Source: Mesotoga sp. BH458_6_3_2_1 (GTDB lineage Bacteria > Thermotogota > Thermotogae > Petrotogales > Kosmotogaceae). Taken from it: 64,000 bases of DNA. Shown here piece after piece: positions 1-10,020 of the stretch; position 1 is the first letter of the stretch, and each line of letters opens with the position of its first letter. Where the stretch lies: NCBI RefSeq assembly GCF_003664995.1, contig NZ_JFHL01000021.1:62001-126000 (forward strand), written 5' to 3'. The position numbers and the translations under genes were made by a program. The notes under the pieces are model-generated. The model was not told the origin of the DNA. It ran no database searches and saw nothing but the letters and a program-made list of their open reading frames with translations.

Positions 1-1014
<1,014 letters not shown>

Positions 1015-1349
1015 TCAATCACCTCATTTTAATGATAGCAGAATCCTGATCACAATATAGAAGTTATTAAACCTAACCACATCTCTGAAGCGGGGTGATC
1101 CAGTAATTGAACTGTCAGCTCTTCTTCCCTTAGAAGAAGTCGGCATAATATCATGTTAGAATCATTTAAAGTAGTAAGAAGTTTTACAGTCTTGTCTCTT
1201 CGATCAAACTCTTTTTTTCAATACAGCGTTTTCATTAATTGTGAGCCGGGATTGTACTTCACAAACTTATTCACTAGATTGCCGAGAACCTAATTGGAAG
1301 CCGACCCAACGATGTCCGCTTCTCGGGACCATCGAGACAGGAGGAGAAT
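1015..1349. other. Intergenic region between divergent nfnA and catalase
   Basis: This stretch of 335 bases has no convincing gene. It must hold the promoters of both divergent units. An inverted repeat TTGTGA (1239-1244) / TCACAA (1259-1264) with a 14-base spacer lies about 90 bases before the catalase start. It could be an operator, but the spacing does not fit CRP and no PerR box is evident. No RNA gene was recognised. Confidence 0.4.
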
Positions 1350-2822
1350 ATGGAAAAAGATCCAAAGAAGGAAGGCAAACTTACTACTGAAGCAGGAGCT
1401 CCAGTAGTAGACAATCAGAATTCAATGACTGCCGGTCCCCGTGGACCGATGTTGCTTCAGGACGTCTGGTATCTCGAAAAACTCGCCCACTTCGACAGAG
1501 AAGTAATACCCGAACGGAGAATGCACGCAAAGGGCTCCGGTGCCTTCGGGACATTCACCGTAACCCACGACATAACGAAGTACACGAAGGCGAAGCTCTT
1601 CTCGGAAATTGGCAAGAAGACGGACATGTTTGTGAGGTTCTCCACGGTTGCAGGGGAGAGAGGCGCCGCCGATGCCGAGAGGGACATCAGAGGTTTCGCG
1701 ATGAAGTTCTATACGGAAGAAGGGAACTGGGATCTCGTCGGCAACAACACACCCGTCTTTTTCCTTAGAGACCCTCTGAAATTCCCCGATCTAAACCACG
1801 CGATCAAGAGAGATCCGAAAACAAACATGAGAAGTGCGAAGAACAACTGGGATTTCTGGACATCACTTCCAGAAGCGCTTCATCAGGTCACCATTACGAT
1901 GAGTGACAGGGGAATACCTTACTCCTACAGACACATGAACGGTTACGGTAGCCATACCTTCAGCATGATAAACGCCGAAAATGAAAGAGTCTGGGTGAAG
2001 TTCCACTTCAAGACACAGCAGGGTATCAAGAATCTAACCGATGCCGAAGCCGAGGCAATAATCGCAAAGGACCGCGAAAGCCACCAGCGCGATCTATTCG
2101 AAAGCATCGAAAGGGGCGACTTCCCAAGATGGACCATGTACATTCAGGTAATGACTCTTGAACAGGCCGAAAAGATGCCCTACAATCCCTTCGATCTTAC
2201 AAAGGTTTGGTACAAGGGAGAGTTCCCGTTGATAGAGGTTGGTTACTTCGAGCTGAACAAGAATCCCGAGAACTACTACCTCGACGTCGAACAGGCCGCG
2301 TTCAATCCGGCGCATATCGTTCCCGGCATAGGCTTCTCACCGGACAAGATGCTGCAGGGAAGGCTATTTTCCTACGGCGACGCCCAGCGATATCGACTGG
2401 GAGTCAATCACGATCAGATTCCCGTAAACAGACCACGAAATCCTTACAACAGCTATCACCGTGACGGTCAGATGAGGGTGGACGACAATGCTGGAAGCAC
2501 TCTGGGTTATGAGCCCAACAGCTACGGCGCCTGGGTAGAACAGCCGGAATTCAAGGAACCGCCTCTGAAGCTTTCCGGTGCGGCAGACAACTGGAATTTC
2601 AGAGAGGACGACGATGATTATTACACTCAGCCAGGTAAGCTTTTTAACCTGATGACTCCCGAACAGCAGCAGGTCCTCTTTGAAAACACGGCAAGAAACA
2701 TGGGCGACGCTCCTAAGGAAATAAAGATAAGACACATCGGAAACTGTCTAAAGGCCGACCCAGCTTATGGAGCAGGTGTAGCGAAGGCGCTCGGTATCTC
2801 TCTGAATGAAGTAGAGCAATAA
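1350..2822 (+). CDS. katA: Monofunctional heme catalase
   Basis: A 490-residue small-subunit (clade 3 length) catalase that converts hydrogen peroxide to water and oxygen. The active-site region [20 protein letters not shown] (residues about 49-68) carries the distal histidine. The proximal heme-ligand motif [14 protein letters not shown] (Tyr ligand) lies near residue 340. No signal peptide is seen, so it is cytoplasmic. GGAGGAG precedes the ATG. Heme catalase is unexpected in an organism that otherwise looks like a fermentative anaerobe, and acquisition by transfer is plausible. The ybaN homologue follows after 31 bases and is probably cotranscribed. Confidence 0.97.
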   Translation: MEKDPKKEGKLTTEAGAPVVDNQNSMTAGPRGPMLLQDVWYLEKLAHFDREVIPERRMHAKGSGAFGTFTVTHDITKYTKAKLFSEIGKKTDMFVRFSTVAGERGAADAERDIRGFAMKFYTEEGNWDLVGNNTPVFFLRDPLKFPDLNHAIKRDPKTNMRSAKNNWDFWTSLPEALHQVTITMSDRGIPYSYRHMNGYGSHTFSMINAENERVWVKFHFKTQQGIKNLTDAEAEAIIAKDRESHQRDLFESIERGDFPRWTMYIQVMTLEQAEKMPYNPFDLTKVWYKGEFPLIEVGYFELNKNPENYYLDVEQAAFNPAHIVPGIGFSPDKMLQGRLFSYGDAQRYRLGVNHDQIPVNRPRNPYNSYHRDGQMRVDDNAGSTLGYEPNSYGAWVEQPEFKEPPLKLSGAADNWNFREDDDDYYTQPGKLFNLMTPEQQQVLFENTARNMGDAPKEIKIRHIGNCLKADPAYGAGVAKALGISLNEVEQ

Positions 2823-2853
2823 GCAACAAATTTGGTTATATGAGAGGCAACTC

Positions 2854-3294
2854 GTGAGACTGAAAAGGATTCTGCTCTTAATTGCAGGATCTCTGTCCCT
2901 CTTTCTTGGAATAACGGGAATAATTCTTCCTTTGCTGCCAACAACACCCTTTTTGCTGTTGGCGGCATTTTGCTATTTGAGGAGCTCTAAAAAGCTATAT
3001 AGATGGTTGATCAGTCACAGGCTCTTCGGCGCATATATCTACAGCTATCTCCATTTCAGAGCCGTCAGGAGGAGAGCGAGGAACCTTGCGCTTCTATTGC
3101 TTTGGTCTACTCTCACTTTGACAATGATACTGATATCCAATACTGCCGTCACGCTTATCCTCGTCGGAGTTGGCGTAGCCGTATCCATTCATCTATTGAA
3201 ACTGAAGATACTGACAGCCGAGATGCTTGAAAAAGTTAGGGAGGGCCTAAAGAATCCAGAGATTATCGACAAATACCCCGGCTCAAATGACTGA
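2854..3294 (+). CDS. YbaN family (DUF454) inner membrane protein
   Basis: A 146-residue membrane protein. The N-terminal half has two close hydrophobic segments (about residues 5-25 and 28-42) around the family signature LGITGIILPLLPTTPFLLLAAFCY. Two more hydrophobic segments lie near residues 78-112. This matches the DUF454/YbaN family, often found near heme or oxidative-stress genes, whose biochemical role is unknown. The start is GTG with a GAGGCA element before it. It follows the catalase gene by 31 bases, suggesting one operon. Confidence 0.85.
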   Translation: MRLKRILLLIAGSLSLFLGITGIILPLLPTTPFLLLAAFCYLRSSKKLYRWLISHRLFGAYIYSYLHFRAVRRRARNLALLLLWSTLTLTMILISNTAVTLILVGVGVAVSIHLLKLKILTAEMLEKVREGLKNPEIIDKYPGSND

Positions 3295-3321
3295 GGCAAC
3301 TCCAGATAGCCGTTGTTTTTT
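3279..3321 (+). terminator. Probable rho-independent terminator of katA-ybaN
   Basis: CGGCT (3279-3283) pairs with AGCCG (3308-3312), and an inner CTGAG-GCAA-CTC/CAG hairpin fills most of the loop. TTGTTTTTT follows. It overlaps the last codons of ybaN, which is common for compact terminators. The stem is short, so this is a moderate call. Confidence 0.5.
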
Positions 3322-3412
3322 CAATTTGAAAGGTCTTCGAGAGATTTGAAGACTTTTCGGGTCTTCAAGATAGGGCAGGCATATACTGTCTGATCAACTT
3401 CCAGATAACGAG

Positions 3413-3454
3413 GGTCTTTCAAATCAGCATTACGGTCTTTCAAATCAGCATTAC
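3413..3454. repeat. Perfect 21-bp tandem duplication at the 3' end of the LigD-PE gene
   Basis: The 21-base unit beginning GGTCTTTCAAATC occurs at 3413-3433 and again, identical, at 3434-3454. The second copy contains the stop codon (3451-3453, minus strand) of the phosphoesterase gene. It looks like a recent slippage duplication. Because the extra copy lies after the stop it should not change the protein. Confidence 0.9.
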
Positions 3455-4020
3455 TCTCCGGAATCACGAATCTCTTCGAGAGTTCTACCGGTCTTTACCG
3501 AATCCGGTTCGGTGGCTGTCGGATTTCTCCGCGCATCGGCCTCTTCGTCATTCATCTTCACTAGAAGCCATCTGGCTTTGCTGCCTTTACCGGTTCTTAT
3601 GAGAGCATACCCGCCTCTAAGTTTACGGCCTTCGAGCCATATCGTGATATGCCCGTCTTCTATCTGCTTCGACAGAGGATTCGATTCAGGGTCTTCCTTC
3701 AGATTTCTGTAGCTTCCCCGGTCCCATAGAAGGACCGTGCCTCCTCCATACTCGCCTTCGGGGATATTCCCTTCGAAGTCTCCGTATTCAAGGGGATGGT
3801 CTTCCGTTGGAACGGCGAGCCTCTTTTCCGATGGATCGGTTGAAGGACCTTTTGGAACGGCCCATGACTTGAGAACTCCATCGACTTCTATTCTGAAATC
3901 GTAGTGAAGCCTCGAAGCAGCATGCTTCTGAATGATGAATACTGGCCTCTCATTTGACCATTCAATAGAGGCCTCTCTTCCGTCCGGTTCCGATGTCTTG
4001 CTGAAATCTCTCTTTTCCAC
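3451..4020 (-). CDS. Stand-alone LigD-type 3'-phosphoesterase domain protein
   Basis: A 189-residue protein made up almost only of the LigD 3'-phosphoesterase domain, which removes 3'-phosphates or 3'-ribonucleotides at DNA ends before ligation. QKHAASRLHYDFRIE supplies H33, H39, D41 and R43, and EDHPLEY supplies H75 and Y79. The spacing equals that of the catalytic residues in Pseudomonas LigD (H42, H48, D50, R52, H84, Y88). Strand-like GEYGGGTVLLWDRG and a C-terminal WLLVKMND also fit. No ligase, polymerase domain or Ku gene lies nearby, so it acts alone or with proteins encoded elsewhere. Confidence 0.92.
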   Translation of the reverse strand: MEKRDFSKTSEPDGREASIEWSNERPVFIIQKHAASRLHYDFRIEVDGVLKSWAVPKGPSTDPSEKRLAVPTEDHPLEYGDFEGNIPEGEYGGGTVLLWDRGSYRNLKEDPESNPLSKQIEDGHITIWLEGRKLRGGYALIRTGKGSKARWLLVKMNDEEADARRNPTATEPDSVKTGRTLEEIRDSGE

Positions 4021-4211
4021 GTATTTATCTAGTTTCTCTTCTCTTTCTTTAACTGTTCACCTCCTGACATGGCAACGTATGTGAAAGCTGAAGTACCACA
4101 CCATTGAACAGAGGATATTCGGCTTAATTATACCAGCCGGAGATCGGCTGTTTTCCAAAAACCGAAGCTTCAACAATTCGTGCTTTTAGTATTTTCAGCC
4201 TATGATAAGGG

Positions 4212-4907
4212 TTATGGAACAAGATCTCTGATCTTCCCGTCGTCTTTCATCTTTCTGGCGAGATAGATGAACGGTGTGTCTAGAACGGCAACGACCCATT
4301 TCAGAATATAAGTGGACCAGAATATCTGCCACCAGACACCTGCCGAAAAGACTCCCGCAAAGGCTATGACAGTGAAGACAGCCGTATCTATCAATTGCGA
4401 GATCATTGTACTCGCGTTGTTCCTTATCCAGATGTGCCGTTTCTCGGGGAACCTCTTCTTCCAGAAGTCGTATGCCCAGACGTCGTGCAGCTGAGAACAC
4501 CAGTATGCGGCAAGGCTCGCAAGAGCTATACGGGGAAGGAGACCAAATGCCACAGAAAGGTGTTCTTGAGAAAAGTCCGAAGGGTGGGGCTCGAAGGCGA
4601 GCGCAATCTGCATTATCACCGTAACGGATATTAGAGAGAAGAATCCGATATAGACCGCCTTCCTGGCCTCTTTCTTTCCGTGGTTTTCCGATAGGATGTC
4701 TGTAGCGAGAAAAGAGGTCGCATATACGATATTCCCGAGCGTGGCGGCCATCCAGAAGAGAGAGACTGTCTTTATAACCTGAACGTTAGCTATTATCGCG
4801 GCAATAGCTACCCATACGTAAAGGCCCGTCTTTCCCCACCATCTGTATGCTATGGTAATCAAAGCGAAGTTCACTACCAGCATCACAAACCAGAGAATCT
4901 CATTCAT
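4212..4907 (-). CDS. yhhQ: YhhQ-like queuosine-precursor transporter (VUT family)
   Basis: A 231-residue integral membrane protein with about six hydrophobic segments. Family features are the segment around FLATDILSENHGKKEARKAVYIG and the later NNASTMISQLIDTAVFTVIAF. The family imports preQ0 or related 7-deazaguanine queuosine precursors (YhhQ/QueT2-type role). AAGGAGATAT precedes the ATG. No queuosine biosynthesis gene adjoins it and no preQ1 riboswitch was recognised upstream. Substrate assignment is therefore by family only. Confidence 0.88.
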   Translation of the reverse strand: MNEILWFVMLVVNFALITIAYRWWGKTGLYVWVAIAAIIANVQVIKTVSLFWMAATLGNIVYATSFLATDILSENHGKKEARKAVYIGFFSLISVTVIMQIALAFEPHPSDFSQEHLSVAFGLLPRIALASLAAYWCSQLHDVWAYDFWKKRFPEKRHIWIRNNASTMISQLIDTAVFTVIAFAGVFSAGVWWQIFWSTYILKWVVAVLDTPFIYLARKMKDDGKIRDLVP

Positions 4908-5177
4908 CTATATCTCCTTCTTCATATGATCTTGGAAACTTAGAAGTTCCCTTTCGCATTTTATCGTATAAAAGCCCTTCAAACCACTCCTGGATGTTTC
5001 GTTTGATCTCATATGGAATTGCATCTGATAATAGAAGAAAAAAGCACAATTAGAAGCGGAAAGAGGTCACTGCAACTAGGCCGGACGGGGCGTCAAGAAA
5101 ACACCGTTACCATGAGAATTTCGCGCTTTCCTGTATATTCCTGCTTACAGTCTATACGGAGCTTTGGGATGAGCAGT

Positions 5178-6422
5178 TCAATCGCGGCTGGCAAGATTCG
5201 TTGATCTCGGTTCGTCGGAGATCTCCTCGATCTCTTCCAGTTTTTCGTTTACCTCGGCAAGTGCTTCTATCTCCCTGACTTTTGGGAGCAGCCTGCTTTC
5301 GAAAGAGCCCACACCGTCATTGTAGGCCCTTACGGCGTTTTTGAGATGGCCCTGCAATCTGCTGTAATGGGAAAAAAAGACCCCAAATCTCTCATAAAGT
5401 TCCTTAGAGGCTTGAACGAGACGCTCGGCATTTTCTGTAAGACTGTACTGCTGCCATCCATATGCGACGGACTTTAGCAAAGCAACGAGATTTACAGGAG
5501 AGGCGATCAAAACCTTTCTTGAAACAGCATATTCGAAAAGTTCAGGATCTGCGAGAAAAGCGGCGTTGATTGCCGACTCCAGAGGAACGAACATGACAAC
5601 GAAATCGGCCGTTCTACTGAAGGCCTCAGAGTATTTCTTGCCGGCAAGCCTGTTGACCGTATCGCGGACATTCTTCGCGTAGTTACCCATGAGATGCTTT
5701 CTAAGAGATTCGTCTTCTTCTTCCAGCGCGGTCAAATAACTGTCCAGCGGCACTTTGGCATCAACGGGAATGAAGGCGTTATTGGGCAGCTTCACTATCA
5801 TGTCCGGTCTACCGTTATCGATAGACTCCTGTTCCACAAAGTCAACATGTTCGGTCATCCCACTGAGCTCAACAATGCGTCGAAGCTCTATCTCGCCCCA
5901 ACGGCCGCGTGTCGATCTGTTCCTCAAGGCGCTCTTGAGATCCGTTACGCCCTGTCTGAGGTCGGTGTTGGCTTCGGAAAGCATCTTCAGCTGTTCTTCA
6001 AGAGCTTTATAAGCTCCTTCCCTTTTCGATTCAAGCTCTTTAACATTTTTCTCGAGCTTTTCGAGATTGTCTCTTACAGGGCTGACAAGGCTCTCGAAAT
6101 CCTTTTTCTGGCTTCCCCAGTCTTCTTTCTGGAGTTTCAGAAGGCCAGAGAACTTGTCGTTTGCCTGTCGAATGAAGTTTTCAGTACTGGAATTCAAAAC
6201 GTCCGAGGAAATCGCTTTAAAAGTTGATTCAAGTTCCTCCTTCGCAGAAGTCAGCCACTCGAGCTTCTCATCTCTATCCGAGACATCCCTTTCGAGATCC
6301 TTAAGGCTTAGCTGTAGCTCCTGATTCTTCTTGATGCTCCGGGATAATCTTCTAACTGATGCAATCGCGAAGAGAAAGGAGATCAGTGTAACTATCGACA
6401 GAATTATCAGGGCGATAAGCAT
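5178..6422 (-). CDS. rmuC: RmuC family DNA recombination protein
   Basis: A 414-residue protein with an N-terminal membrane segment (IALIILSIVTLISFLFAIA), a long coiled coil (residues about 30-170) and the RmuC nuclease-like domain. That domain includes RGRWGEIELRRIVELSGM and FIPVDAKVPLDSYL, where D and K resemble a PD-(D/E)xK core. RmuC limits inversions at short inverted repeats in E. coli. GGAGGG lies before the ATG. A strong promoter sits 90-110 bases upstream (6508-6536). Confidence 0.95.
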   Translation of the reverse strand: MLIALIILSIVTLISFLFAIASVRRLSRSIKKNQELQLSLKDLERDVSDRDEKLEWLTSAKEELESTFKAISSDVLNSSTENFIRQANDKFSGLLKLQKEDWGSQKKDFESLVSPVRDNLEKLEKNVKELESKREGAYKALEEQLKMLSEANTDLRQGVTDLKSALRNRSTRGRWGEIELRRIVELSGMTEHVDFVEQESIDNGRPDMIVKLPNNAFIPVDAKVPLDSYLTALEEEDESLRKHLMGNYAKNVRDTVNRLAGKKYSEAFSRTADFVVMFVPLESAINAAFLADPELFEYAVSRKVLIASPVNLVALLKSVAYGWQQYSLTENAERLVQASKELYERFGVFFSHYSRLQGHLKNAVRAYNDGVGSFESRLLPKVREIEALAEVNEKLEEIEEISDEPRSTNLASRD

Positions 6423-6507
6423 ACTTAACCCTCCATCCGTAACGAGACGGTCTATCCGCCATCAAATAAAAACCATACAAAACAAATAAACGAATGAATA
6501 CCTAAAT

Positions 6508-6536
6508 ATTATAACAATTCGTCTCGCTGCCGTCAA
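6508..6536 (-). promoter_or_regulatory. Sigma-A type promoter of rmuC
   Basis: On the minus strand TTGACG (6536-6531) is followed after exactly 17 bases by TATAAT (6513-6508). This is one mismatch from the full consensus with ideal spacing. Transcription would start near 6500 and give a leader of about 80 bases before the rmuC ATG at 6422. Confidence 0.75.
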
Positions 6537-6644
6537 AACAGGCTATGAAGCTTGAAAGAGATTGAGCGGGAAATCATTCATGTTTTTCGTCTTCTCCAGA
6601 GGTTAAACGCCGATCCCCATCGACACAAATAACCAGTGAATCAA

Positions 6645-7277
6645 TCAAGAGACGAGTCTTCTTGCCAGTTCGACTGCTGCCGAGCTGTCTGGAGAATAGC
6701 CGTCTGCCCCGATTTCTTCGGCATAGGTCTGGCTGACAGGGGCCCCGCCTATCAAGACCTTCACATCGTCACGAATTCCTGCCTTCTTAAGTTCTTCAAT
6801 CACTCTGGGCATATTCAGCATGGTGGTTGTCAACAGGGCTGAAATCACAAGAATATCGGGCTTCGCACCCTTGGCTGCCTCAACGAACTCTTCGGGCTTC
6901 ACATCGACACCTAGATCGATTATCTCGAAGCCCGCTCCCTTGAGCATCATGCAGACGAGGTTCTTTCCAATATCATGGAGATCTCCTTCTATGGTACCGG
7001 CGACTACCTTCCCGATCTTCTTGACCCCTCCGCTTACAAGAAGCGGCTCTATAAGGTCCATACACTGGTTCATCGCTTTTGCGGCAACAAGGACCTCGGG
7101 AACGAAATACTCGCCCTCCCTGAAGAGCTTCCCGACTTCGTCCATACCCGGGATAAGCGCACCATCAAGGATTTCCTTCGCGCTGAGTCCTTCCGCGAGA
7201 GCCTCTTCAGTGGCTACCTTTGCCTCTGCCGGCATTGTCTCGATTATCGCCTTCCTTATCTTCTCCAGACTTTCCAT
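6645..7277 (-). CDS. Corrinoid (cobalamin-binding) methyltransferase protein, MtbC/MtmC-like
   Basis: A 210-residue two-domain corrinoid protein that carries the methyl group between methyltransferases. Residues 1-85 are the four-helix cap domain (MPAEAK..LIPGMDEVGKLFREGEYFVPEVLVAA). The Rossmann-like B12 domain contains EGDLHDIGKNLV, with H101 of D-x-H-x-x-G as the lower cobalt ligand. LISALLTTT-type and IGGAPVS motifs follow. The start was moved to ATG 7277, six bases after GGGAGG; an upstream TTG (7283) touches the ribosome site. The activators and UroD-type partners lie at 10,281-14,916, in the opposite orientation. Confidence 0.93.
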   Translation of the reverse strand: MESLEKIRKAIIETMPAEAKVATEEALAEGLSAKEILDGALIPGMDEVGKLFREGEYFVPEVLVAAKAMNQCMDLIEPLLVSGGVKKIGKVVAGTIEGDLHDIGKNLVCMMLKGAGFEIIDLGVDVKPEEFVEAAKGAKPDILVISALLTTTMLNMPRVIEELKKAGIRDDVKVLIGGAPVSQTYAEEIGADGYSPDSSAAVELARRLVS

Positions 7278-7347
7278 CTTCAACCTCCCGTACAGTTTTC
7301 AATATTCAAAGAGCAAGGCATAAAAAACGTAAATCCGAAAGATTTCT

Positions 7348-8406
7348 TCAACGCCTTTCTCCAAAGAGTCTATCTATTACCTTTTTCACGGTAGTGACGC
7401 CGCTTATTCTGTGGACCTCGCTTCCGCAGAAGGCGAACCCGTTTTCCAGATCTCCCTTGCAGGCATTCAATAGTGCCTCCGCAATGCAGTAAGGCGCTTC
7501 TTTATAATTACATGTCTTTATGCATTGATAGGCGCACTTGAAGGGCTTTCTTTTACCATTTTCGACATCCTCTATGAACTTGTTCCTGATTGCTCTTCCT
7601 GGCATTCCCACGGGACTCTTGATTATCGTGACATCTTCGCTGCGCGCATCGACAAATGCCTGCTTGAACCTGTAGTCTGCATCGCACTCTTCCGTGGCAA
7701 CAAAGGCCGTTCCCACTTGAACAGCAGAAGCTCCCAGCTTGAAGACTCTCTCGACATCATCTCTGTCAAATATGCCCCCGGCAGCTATAACAGGTATATT
7801 CTTCCCAGTATCAAGTTTTACTCTATCAACAAACTTTCTAATTTCAGGTAACGTCTTCTCCAGCGAACTCTCTTCGGAAAAAATCTCCTCGACTCTGTAT
7901 CCGAGGTGGCCGCCCGCCTTAGGTCCCTCCACAACGAAGCCGTCGGGGACGTATCTGTACCTGCCAAACCATCTCTTGAATATTACGGTCGCGGATTTCA
8001 GAGATGAGACCACAGGAATGATGGCCGTCTCCGATCCTTCTTCGAGATAAGAGGGAAGATCTAGAGGCAGTCCTGCGCCTGAGACGATCACGTCTATCTT
8101 CTCCTTCACGGCCGTTGCCACCATCTCTGCGTAGTTTGTGAGGGCCACCATTATGTTGACTCCCAAAACCCCTTTTGTCTTCTCCCTTGCCCTTCTTATG
8201 GTATTCCTGAGGCCATCGATGCTTGCCTGCCTGAAGTTGCTTCTGTAACCTTCAACCGTCATACCTATACCTGCCGTTCCAATGACCCCTATTCCACCTT
8301 CATTAGCAACGGAAGCGGCCAGGTTGTCCAGAGATATTCCTACGGCCATTCCTCCCTGAATTAGCGGAAGCGATGTTTCATGATTCTTTATCTTGAAGAC
8401 TTCTAT
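7348..8406 (-). CDS. Nitronate monooxygenase / NAD(P)H-dependent flavin oxidoreductase family
   Basis: A TIM-barrel FMN enzyme of the nitronate monooxygenase/FabK superfamily. LIQGGMAVGISLDNLA is the N-terminal FMN-phosphate region, AAGGIFDRDDV and GASAVQVGTAFVATEE form the C-terminal FMN-binding loops, and a cysteine-rich tail ends the protein (CAYQCIKTCNYKEAPYCIAEAL). The first ATG is 8349, but conserved homology runs upstream in frame as IEVFKIKNHETSLPLIQGG to 8406, then an in-frame TAG 27 bases further up. No ATG, GTG or TTG lies in that extension. ATA at 8404-8406 follows GGATGTGA at a normal distance and is the best start candidate. Substrate unknown. Confidence 0.88.
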   Translation of the reverse strand: MEVFKIKNHETSLPLIQGGMAVGISLDNLAASVANEGGIGVIGTAGIGMTVEGYRSNFRQASIDGLRNTIRRAREKTKGVLGVNIMVALTNYAEMVATAVKEKIDVIVSGAGLPLDLPSYLEEGSETAIIPVVSSLKSATVIFKRWFGRYRYVPDGFVVEGPKAGGHLGYRVEEIFSEESSLEKTLPEIRKFVDRVKLDTGKNIPVIAAGGIFDRDDVERVFKLGASAVQVGTAFVATEECDADYRFKQAFVDARSEDVTIIKSPVGMPGRAIRNKFIEDVENGKRKPFKCAYQCIKTCNYKEAPYCIAEALLNACKGDLENGFAFCGSEVHRISGVTTVKKVIDRLFGERR

Positions 8407-8538
8407 GTCGTCACATCCTCTCGATGCCTAAAGTGTGCATGATTCATAATAACCTAATTTGATGACCAAACTATTCTACTTTGAAAAGAATTCGATTAAG
8501 TCGTCTGCCGATTACTCTTTTATCCATTTGTACTATCC

Positions 8539-10020
8539 TTACTCCGATGAAAGATCGCAGAGAAACCCGTGAATCTCCACCATCGCCAGTGTATCCATCC
8601 TGCAGTACTCAAGCATATCTCTTCTTATTTTTTCTATCTCTGACTCTCTGTAATTTCCAAGAGCCATGTTCACGAAAACATATCTGGCATCGTCACCGTT
8701 GTGTATAAACAGTCCCTCATAACCAACACCTTTCACTAGCGCAGGAAGAAGCCTTTTGATCGAGAAGCTTCCGCCGAAGTCGGGATGATATATGTGGTTT
8801 TTCACAAGGAGTTCTGAATCTACAAACATCTCCGAGAAGGATATGAGCTGTTCTGAAAGCTCCGGAAAATCTTTGTATCTGTTAGACAGCCATCTCAGAA
8901 TATTCCTCTCGACGGAAGCATGGTGTGCCATAAGTGTTCTGCAGTCCTTGAGGTCTTCAACCAGCCTTTCGGCTAGCAGAAGACTCTCATCCCTCGAAGG
9001 ATTGTCGAAGAGAAACTCCCTGTGTTCCAGGACGTCCGAGACTTCCCTTCGAATGTGCAGTGAATACTGATAAGGAATACCCTCGTAGGGAGCCAATCCA
9101 TCGTACAGGGGGATGACTGAGGCGGCGGTCTCGAAATCGAGATAACCTATTGGATACTTGAAGCTGTTCAGTTTTTCTCGCAGTTCTTCTGGTTCGTCAA
9201 ACACAATCCTTCCTTCTTTAGCTCCGCGAAAGACCCTCTGCAAAAGGGGTTTGTCGCCGAGTGCCTCTCGCGGAAGCTCTTCTAGATAGAAGTATCCCCT
9301 TTCGATCAAAGCATCTGTCTTGTCGGCACCCAGTCTGGGAAGCTCAAAGATGCTAAGCTTCCTTTCCAGGCCGAAGCATCTTCTAAGATGCTCGCAGTCC
9401 CTGCATTTGTATCCCAGCGAACCGGAAGGGATCAATGTTGAAGTCAGGATAACTGAGGCAGGTTCGAGTTTTGCCTTTATCTCACTTTTCTGGGCAGAGA
9501 CCTCGTTTGTTACATCTATGATCTCAAAGAGCTTCCGGTCCTCGTCGCCCTTGCGATACATCCTTGAGACCATTATCAAGCAGGCTCTATTGACTCTGTG
9601 ACCCAAGCTTTCTATGACAGATACCGTGTAAGAAAGATCCCTTATGTAGTCCTTTGTGTTCGATGAACCGGCAAGGCTGGACTTGACCTCGAAGACATCC
9701 AGTGACTCGCCCTCTTTTATCACAACATCGGCCCTTGAGACGAAATCGCCGCTGATAAAGGCAGGTTCAAAAAGAGTTACGGATTCCCTATCGCCGATAA
9801 TCCGTTCGGTTATGAAGGATGCCTCAAATGGATCCAGTTCCTCTATCAGAATACCTTCGGGAAAGAGACTTCTAGCCCTTCTGCCGACATCGAGGCCTTC
9901 TTTCATCCTGAAATCTTCTGCAATGGTCGGCCTGAATTCCCGGGGCTCATTCCTCTCTATCCATCCCCTGACAGGGCAGTAATCGTACTCTAGAAAAATC
10001 TTCTTAGTAATAAGTCTCAT
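8539..10020 (-). CDS. DUF2779 protein with Cas4/RecB-like nuclease and RNase H-like domains
   Basis: A 493-residue cytoplasmic protein of the DUF2779 family. The N-terminal half resembles a PD-(D/E)xK nuclease of the Cas4/RecB type: FEVKSS supplies the E-x-K pair near residue 110, and cysteines in the CRDCEHLRRCFG segment with an N-terminal YCPVRGW could bind an iron-sulfur cluster. The C-terminal half is exonuclease-like: YLDFETA gives D-x-E, LMAHHASVERNIL the middle motif and YCRMDTLAMVEI the last aspartate. GAGGTGA precedes the ATG. There is no CRISPR or repair operon around it. The biological role is unknown. Confidence 0.88.
   Translation of the reverse strand: MRLITKKIFLEYDYCPVRGWIERNEPREFRPTIAEDFRMKEGLDVGRRARSLFPEGILIEELDPFEASFITERIIGDRESVTLFEPAFISGDFVSRADVVIKEGESLDVFEVKSSLAGSSNTKDYIRDLSYTVSVIESLGHRVNRACLIMVSRMYRKGDEDRKLFEIIDVTNEVSAQKSEIKAKLEPASVILTSTLIPSGSLGYKCRDCEHLRRCFGLERKLSIFELPRLGADKTDALIERGYFYLEELPREALGDKPLLQRVFRGAKEGRIVFDEPEELREKLNSFKYPIGYLDFETAASVIPLYDGLAPYEGIPYQYSLHIRREVSDVLEHREFLFDNPSRDESLLLAERLVEDLKDCRTLMAHHASVERNILRWLSNRYKDFPELSEQLISFSEMFVDSELLVKNHIYHPDFGGSFSIKRLLPALVKGVGYEGLFIHNGDDARYVFVNMALGNYRESEIEKIRRDMLEYCRMDTLAMVEIHGFLCDLSSE

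Noticed and set aside
1239-1264. TTGTGA/TCACAA inverted repeat as a CRP site
   Set aside because: The 14-base spacer does not fit the 6-base spacer of CRP sites; kept only as a weak unnamed repeat.
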